From: an uncultured Chitinophagaceae bacterium
GTDB lineage: Bacteria; Bacteroidota; Bacteroidia; Chitinophagales; Chitinophagaceae
DNA length: 21,035 nucleotides
Direction of reading: 5' to 3'
NCBI GenBank assembly: GCA_937996595.1
Contig: CALKVC010000118.1
Coordinates: 1 to 21,035, forward strand
In this document: in pieces, positions 16,854-21,035 of the stretch
Layout: the number at the start of each line of letters is the position of its first letter
Position numbering within the stretch: position 1 is the first letter of the stretch
The notes under the pieces: model-generated
Told to the model about the DNA's origin: nothing
The model's database searches: none
What the model saw: only the letters and a program-made list of their open reading frames with translations
Made by a program: the position numbers and the translations under genes

Positions 16854-17738
16854 TTACCTGGCCCCTCCGCCTGCAGGCCTTCTGCCACCAGCACCCGGAC
16901 CGGCTACACGGCGTTTGGCAGGGGCTCCGCCTTTTACGCGCTTGTTCCTGTCTTCGGCATCAAGCTGCTTTTGTTCAAAGCGGGCTGCTTTTGCTTCTGC
17001 AGATTCTTCAGATTCACCGCTATGATCATCATCATCCTTATCGGCCTGGCGTTCCTGTAATCCTTCGGTGATGGCTGCTGTTATATAATTTACCACAATG
17101 GCAATTGATTTGGTAGCATCATCGTTTGCCGGGATGGCAAAATCAACTTTGTTTGGATCGCAGTTTGTATCAACCATTCCAAATGTGCTGATGCCAAGCC
17201 TTCTTGCTTCAGCCAATGCAATGTGCTCATGGCCTATATCTACCAGGAACAATGCGGCCGGTACACGGCTTATCTGTGCAATACCACCCAGCACTTTCTC
17301 CATCTTATCTTTTTCACGCGACAATGTGAGCCTTTCTTTCTTGTTAAGGTTTTCTGCACTGCCGTCGCCAAGCATCTTTTCAATGCTCTGCATTTTCTTA
17401 ACGCTCTTACGAACGGTATTGAAATTGGTGAGCATACCACCTAACCAACGCTCAGTAACAAATGGCATATTTACCCTTTTTGCGCATTCCTGCACTATTT
17501 CTTTTGCCTGCTTCTTGGTAGCTACAAACATGATTTTCTTTCCGCTGCGGGCGATGGCTTTCATAGCAGCACCGGCTTCCTGCAAACCTTCTACGGTTTT
17601 ATTCAGGTCAATGATATGGATACCTTTCTTTTCGGCAAAGATGTAAGGAAGCATCTTTGGGTTCCATTTTTTTCTGAGATGCCCGAAATGAACGCCTGCA
17701 TCTAAAAGTTGCTGTTGTAAGGAAGTGTTATTTTCCAT
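16854..17738 (-). CDS. rpsB: 30S ribosomal protein S2, with long charged C-terminal tail
   Basis: A 294-aa S2. The body (about 1-230) has the standard signatures LLDAGVHFGHLRKKWNPKM, FVTERWLGGMLTNF, PAALFLVDIGHEHIALAEA and GMVDTNCDPNKVDFAIPANDD. It then extends about 60 residues beyond the usual bacterial length: first an acidic stretch (ADKDDDDHSGESEES), then a basic Gly/Ala/Pro/Arg-rich end (KRVKGGAPAKRRVAGPGAGG). S2 binds the back of the 30S platform and is needed for S1 and initiation in other bacteria. It lies between rpsI and tsf. Two overlapping hairpins in the leader (17781-17820) may regulate it. Confidence 0.97.
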   Translation of the reverse strand: MENNTSLQQQLLDAGVHFGHLRKKWNPKMLPYIFAEKKGIHIIDLNKTVEGLQEAGAAMKAIARSGKKIMFVATKKQAKEIVQECAKRVNMPFVTERWLGGMLTNFNTVRKSVKKMQSIEKMLGDGSAENLNKKERLTLSREKDKMEKVLGGIAQISRVPAALFLVDIGHEHIALAEARRLGISTFGMVDTNCDPNKVDFAIPANDDATKSIAIVVNYITAAITEGLQERQADKDDDDHSGESEESAEAKAARFEQKQLDAEDRNKRVKGGAPAKRRVAGPGAGGRRPAGGGAR

Positions 17739-17780
17739 GTATTTTAGTTAAGTATTTTTTTAAATTTTTTGATACCAGAT

Positions 17781-17820
17781 CCGGAATGCAGGATTCCGGG
17801 TAAATAGATCCAGTACCCGG
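17781..17820 (-). promoter_or_regulatory. Overlapping alternative hairpins in the rpsB leader
   Basis: Two perfect 7-bp stems share four bases. Stem B pairs CCGGGTA (17796-17802) with TACCCGG (17814-17820). Stem A pairs CCGGAAT (17781-17787) with ATTCCGG (17793-17799). Bases 17796-17799 belong to both, so only one can form completely. In the direction of transcription B is made first. The location, just after rpsI and 43 nt before the rpsB ATG, suits an autoregulatory or attenuation element; function is inference. Confidence 0.5.
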
Positions 17821-17835
17821 TCCTGTATTGCTATA

Positions 17836-18225
17836 TTAACGTTTGCTGAACTGGTAGCTTCTCCTTGCTTTCTTACGGCCAGGCTTCTTACGTTCTACAG
17901 CACGAGGGTCACGCTTCAATAAACCGGCTGCTTTCAACGTTGGACGGTATTCGGCACTTACTTCCAGCAATGCCCTTGAAATACCAAGTTTTGTTGCTTC
18001 GGCCTGGCCTTTAACACCACCGCCTGTTGCATTTACAACGATATCGTATTTATCGGCCAGTTCCAGTTTTTTTAAAGGCGCCTCTACCTGGTTTTGTAAG
18101 TAAACCAGTGGGAAATATGTTTTATAGTCTTTGCCGTTAACAGTTATCTTACCGCTTCCTTTGCTGATGAAAACACGGGTAACTGCTTCTTTTCTGCGTC
18201 CGACTGCGTTTTTTTGCTTTTCCAT
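17836..18225 (-). CDS. rpsI: 30S ribosomal protein S9
   Basis: A 129-aa protein of normal length. The N-terminal part has NAVGRRKEAVTRVFISKGSGKITVNG and the middle has GGGVKGQAEATKLGISRALLE. The C-terminus (KKPGRKKARRSYQFSKR) is the basic tail that reaches toward P-site tRNA, ending in the conserved SKR. It lies 46 bp after rplM, the usual L13-S9 pair. Confidence 0.98.
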   Translation of the reverse strand: MEKQKNAVGRRKEAVTRVFISKGSGKITVNGKDYKTYFPLVYLQNQVEAPLKKLELADKYDIVVNATGGGVKGQAEATKLGISRALLEVSAEYRPTLKAAGLLKRDPRAVERKKPGRKKARRSYQFSKR

Positions 18226-18271
18226 TTTTTAATTTTTAGCTGCAGGCCTCGGGCCGTTGGCTGTTGGATAT

Positions 18272-18727
18272 TTATTTAATTTTTTCAAATTTTAATTCTT
18301 TCGGTTGCTGTGCGCTGTGCGGATGCTCTGCACCTGCATATACAAACAGCTTCTTGTACATCTGGCGGCCTAACCGGTTTTTTGGTAACATGCCTTTTAC
18401 GGCCCTTTCAATAACTGCTTCCGGGCGGCGCTTCAGTAAATTTTCTGCCGCTTCAGCCTTTTGCCCGCCTGGGTAACCACTGAAAGTGAGGTACTTTTTG
18501 TCTTCCATCTTATTACCGGTAAGCACCACTTTAGATGCATTGGTAACAATAATGAAATCCCCGCAATCAACATGCGGTGTGTAATAAGCCTTGTTCTTGC
18601 CACGAAGTATGGCGGCAATCTTTGCACACATGCGTCCTACGGTTTGATTAGTACCGTCCACTACATACCAGTTGTGTTTTACGGTAGCCGCGTTCGCGTG
18701 TTTTGTTGTGAAATGTAGTTTACTCAT
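18272..18727 (-). CDS. rplM: 50S ribosomal protein L13
   Basis: A 151-aa L13. Signatures: KHNWYVVDGTNQTVGRMCAKIAAILRGK, YTPHVDCGDFIIVTNASKVVLTGNK, and the MLPKNRLGRQMYKKLFVYAGAEHPHSAQQP end region. It is the first gene of the rplM-rpsI-rpsB-tsf operon, with its own promoter and a short hairpin leader. L13 binds 23S rRNA early in 50S assembly. Confidence 0.98.
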   Translation of the reverse strand: MSKLHFTTKHANAATVKHNWYVVDGTNQTVGRMCAKIAAILRGKNKAYYTPHVDCGDFIIVTNASKVVLTGNKMEDKKYLTFSGYPGGQKAEAAENLLKRRPEAVIERAVKGMLPKNRLGRQMYKKLFVYAGAEHPHSAQQPKELKFEKIK

Positions 18728-18747
18728 TGTTCTTTTTTTTAGATGAC

Positions 18748-18767
18748 CCTGCAGCTATCCCCGCAGG
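18748..18767 (-). promoter_or_regulatory. Hairpin in the rplM leader (candidate L13 autoregulatory element)
   Basis: On the minus strand CCTGC, a 10-base loop GGGGATAGCT, then GCAGG; it lies 20 bases before the rplM ATG and within a leader of about 50 nt. I recall ribosomal leaders described for L13 in Bacteroidia, but I cannot confirm a match to that model. Confidence 0.45.
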
Positions 18768-18783
18768 TTTTAAATTTGGAGTG

Positions 18784-18816
18784 CGAAGGTAGGTGGAACA
18801 CGGGTAGTTTTCCAAA
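18784..18816 (-). promoter_or_regulatory. Probable promoter of the rplM-rpsI-rpsB-tsf operon
   Basis: Minus strand: TTTG (18816-18813), a 21-bp spacer, then TACCTTCG (18791-18784), 7 of 8 against TAnnTTTG. It would start transcription near 18778. Confidence 0.5.
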
Positions 18817-19078
18817 GAATTTAAGTACTATTTTGTTAGATACTTTTATAACTAATTGATAACCAGTAAAATTTTTGATGCCTTATATAAAGTAAACGCC
18901 AAAAAGGATTCAGGCATTTATATGAAGGGCAGGAAAGTGATTAGATTGCCAGGTTGAAATTTGCAGCTTATATATATATTATACGAAATGATGCAGGTAG
19001 ATTATCCTGCCTGAGGGTTATGAAACCGTATCATACCAGGGAAAAATAAAATTCGTTTTAGCAGGTTTTACTATTTCA
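18817..19078. other. AT-rich intergenic region without a recognised gene
   Basis: This lies between the rplM promoter and the stop of the ELWxxDGT gene. It holds an alternating TA run (about 18969-18984) and a small hairpin GCAGG/CCTGC with an 8-base loop (about 18991-19008), which could fold in the 3' end of the ELWxxDGT transcript but has no T-run. No ORF with family resemblance and no RNA gene was seen. Confidence 0.6.
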
Positions 19079-21035
19079 TTACTGCTTTATGAATTTTTTC
19101 CGTTGTTTGGTATCCAATCCGTATAATTCAAGGTAATAGGTTCCTTTTGCCAGGTTGCTTACATCTAATTTCAGTGTATGGCTGCCGGCATTTAGGTTCC
19201 ATTGGCGGTTTAATACATGTCTGCCCGTATTATCAACAATCATACATTGTATCTTCACCGCCTTTTCAACAGCAACAACCAGCACCGCTTCATCCCGAAC
19301 AGGATTGGGATAGAGTAACACATTATTCTTATCATTAAGGGGCAGGGCAACGGTTCTGGAAAAGGTGGACCTGCCGTCGCGGTCAACCTGCCTTAACCGG
19401 TAAAATAGTACAGCAGCATCCAGTAATGAAATGCCGGCATCAGTATAATCGTAACTGTGGTTGCCGGAAGTTCCGGCAGCCGGTACAGCCCTTATCATGC
19501 TGAAATCGCGGCCATTGAGGCTTCGTTCAATTTCAAACCGGGCCGTTTGCCTTTCTTCACGGGTTGTCCAGGTTAACAGCGCGTCCTCCTTTTTTCGTAT
19601 ACCATTAAACGTTAGTTCCGTTACCGGGAGCACAACGGTTGAAATGCCGGCAAACAGTTCATCTCCCATTTCATCCGTTGTTATCACCAGGTATGTCATA
19701 CCATTTGATTCCAGTATATTCTGCGGATTTGACCCTCCGCTTCCCACTTCTATGTCCTGCAACATATAAGTACCCGTTTCAGTGCCGTTGCTTCGCCACA
19801 ATTCTTCCCCATGCACCCCGTCGTTTGCATTAAACAAAAGGCCACCCCTGGAAACGGCAAAATTGTACGGTACGTTATCGTTGGAAATGCCGGGAAATAT
19901 GTCTTTCACCAGGAACGTGCCAGCGGTTGTTCCGTCGGTTTTCCAAAGTTCATACCCGATGGTTTCATCTTTGGCAACAAAATACAGTTCTGCGTTCACG
20001 GTTATCAGGTTCAATGGAGAACTGCTTTCATAGCCAGGATAAATGTCTTTCACCAACACCGTACCGGCTTCCGTGCCATCAGACTTCCAGAGTTCGGTTC
20101 CGTTTAACCCGTTAGATGCAGTAAAAAACAATGTGCCGTTGGTATTTGTAAGGTAAAAAGGGTGGCTGTCATCTGATCCCGGAAAAATGTCTTTCACCAT
20201 CATGGTACCGGCATCTGTTCCGTCGCTCTTCCACAATTCCAGTCCGTTAATCCCGTCTGTTGCCGTAAAATACAATATGCCGTTAACATTAACCAGATTT
20301 TGCGGAGAGCTGTCATCGGGCCCTGGAAAAATATCTTTTACCAAAACGGTGCCGGCAGCTGTTCCGTCACTTTTCCATAGCTCCCTTCCGGCAGCACTGC
20401 TCCTTGCCATGAAATACAACACACCGTTCACATTGGTAAGGTTGGTTGGTGCGCCACCTCCGTTTCCGGCATAAATATCTTTCACTAAAACGGTACCGGC
20501 GGCTGTACCGTCACTCTTCCATAACTCAACATTTGAACCTGCATCACGGGCCCTGAAAAAAATGGTTCCGTTCACATTGGTAATTTCACTTACCAGCCCG
20601 CTCTGGAAACCTGAGCCGATATTCTTAACCATGTACGTTCCTTCATCCGTACCATCTGTTCTCCATAATTCCATGCCGTTGGCAGCATCGGTTGCGCTGA
20701 AATAAACCAGGTTGCCCGCTTTGGTCAGTTCGGCAGGGTTACTGTCACCCGTACCCGGAAATATATCCTTTATTAAAACCGTGCCGGCGGCTGTACCGTC
20801 GCTTTTCCATAATTCTTGGCCATTAGTGCCATTATCGGCCACAAAATACAAGACGCCATCCACATTGGTCAATTTATCAGGAGAAGAACTACCTGAGCCT
20901 GCCACAATATCTTTGACCAATACCGTGCCTGCGACTGTGCCATCGCTTTTCCATAATTCGTTGCCATTGGTGCCATTATTGGCTCTAAAATACAAGACCC
21001 CATCCACATTGGTCAATTTATCAAGAAAAGAATTA
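19079..21035 (-). CDS. Secreted ELWxxDGT-repeat protein with T9SS type A sorting domain (5' partial)
   Basis: At least 650 residues; the frame stays open to the right edge, so the N-terminus and signal peptide are outside. The visible part has nine 48-49-residue repeats centred on ELWKSDGTxAGTxLVKDI, then a degenerate tenth ending DELFAG. A fibronectin-like segment follows (ALLTWTTREERQTARFEIERS, then YRLRQVDRDGRSTFS). The final ~80 residues, from LLYPNPVRDEAVLVV to FIKQ, are a Por secretion-system sorting domain with LAKGTYYLELYG. Proteins with this tail cross the outer membrane through the type IX secretion system, where the tail is removed and the protein attached to the surface or released. 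The repeats probably form beta-propeller-like blades (inference). The ligand is unknown. Confidence 0.93.
   Translation of the reverse strand, partial: NSFLDKLTNVDGVLYFRANNGTNGNELWKSDGTVAGTVLVKDIVAGSGSSSPDKLTNVDGVLYFVADNGTNGQELWKSDGTAAGTVLIKDIFPGTGDSNPAELTKAGNLVYFSATDAANGMELWRTDGTDEGTYMVKNIGSGFQSGLVSEITNVNGTIFFRARDAGSNVELWKSDGTAAGTVLVKDIYAGNGGGAPTNLTNVNGVLYFMARSSAAGRELWKSDGTAAGTVLVKDIFPGPDDSSPQNLVNVNGILYFTATDGINGLELWKSDGTDAGTMMVKDIFPGSDDSHPFYLTNTNGTLFFTASNGLNGTELWKSDGTEAGTVLVKDIYPGYESSSPLNLITVNAELYFVAKDETIGYELWKTDGTTAGTFLVKDIFPGISNDNVPYNFAVSRGGLLFNANDGVHGEELWRSNGTETGTYMLQDIEVGSGGSNPQNILESNGMTYLVITTDEMGDELFAGISTVVLPVTELTFNGIRKKEDALLTWTTREERQTARFEIERSLNGRDFSMIRAVPAAGTSGNHSYDYTDAGISLLDAAVLFYRLRQVDRDGRSTFSRTVALPLNDKNNVLLYPNPVRDEAVLVVAVEKAVKIQCMIVDNTGRHVLNRQWNLNAGSHTLKLDVSNLAKGTYYLELYGLDTKQRKKFIKQ
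19718..21035 (-). repeat. Tandem 144-bp coding repeats (ELWxxDGT)
   Basis: Nine in-frame copies, one of them with an extra codon, continue past the window edge. The two copies nearest the edge are the most alike in DNA: over 68 aligned bases (20821-20888 against 20965-21032) I count about 8 differences, while older copies agree mainly at protein level. Confidence 0.9.

Noticed and set aside
17098..17646. Long plus-strand ORF (182 codons) opposite rpsB
   Set aside because: Antisense shadow of the ribosomal protein S2 gene.
19718..21035. Regular 144-bp spacing as a CRISPR or satellite array
   Set aside because: The units are in-frame coding repeats ending in a T9SS tail; there are no short direct repeats with unique spacers.

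Overview
The window looks like a chromosomal segment of a Bacteroidota genome, most likely family Chitinophagaceae. The grounds are the type A T9SS sorting tail on a secreted protein, promoters of the Bacteroidota form TTTG-N19to21-TAnnTTTG, a GGPTDSIPPK Ig-like lipoprotein, a DUF4286 protein, ribosomal protein THX, a two-gene cobalamin-dependent methionine synthase, and the order rplM-rpsI-rpsB-tsf-pyrH. No rRNA, tRNA, CRISPR array, integrase or transposase was seen. Both ends cut through genes.

Layout. 1-4688 (+): the 3' part of a UvrD-type helicase with a C-terminal Fe-S nuclease domain, a surface Ig-like lipoprotein, and recR, which has a promoter so close to its ATG that the mRNA may be leaderless. 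4767-9190 (+): a methionine synthase operon with a strong promoter and a ~200-nt leader holding a 13-bp hairpin and a possible pseudoknot. The homocysteine-binding module and the folate/B12/reactivation module are separate genes. Between them sits a low-GC GxxExxY gene bounded by inverted CACAAAG-type repeats, which looks like an insertion. A gene-less repeat of similar style follows at 9198-9274. 9352-11196 (+): exodeoxyribonuclease III, a DUF4286 protein, an HU protein with its own promoter and terminator, and the 42-aa ribosomal protein THX.

11294-14978: a convergent coiled-coil gene of unknown function, then an ECF sigma factor overlapping by 4 bp a protein that joins a cytoplasmic segment, one inner-membrane helix and an outer-membrane beta-barrel domain, followed by a lipoprotein. 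This looks like a small envelope-signalling locus. 15054-18727 (-): pyrH, tsf, rpsB, rpsI and rplM, transcribed right to left from a promoter near 18784-18816. A hairpin leader precedes rplM, two overlapping hairpins precede rpsB, and a terminator separates tsf from pyrH. 19079-21035 (-): the C-terminal part of a large secreted ELWxxDGT-repeat protein with a T9SS sorting tail, running off the right edge.

Most of the window is conserved housekeeping sequence (DNA repair, methionine synthesis, translation). The parts most worth a second look are the repeat-bounded GxxExxY gene inside the metH operon, the structured metH leader, the sigma factor/beta-barrel pair, and the alternative hairpins before rpsB.
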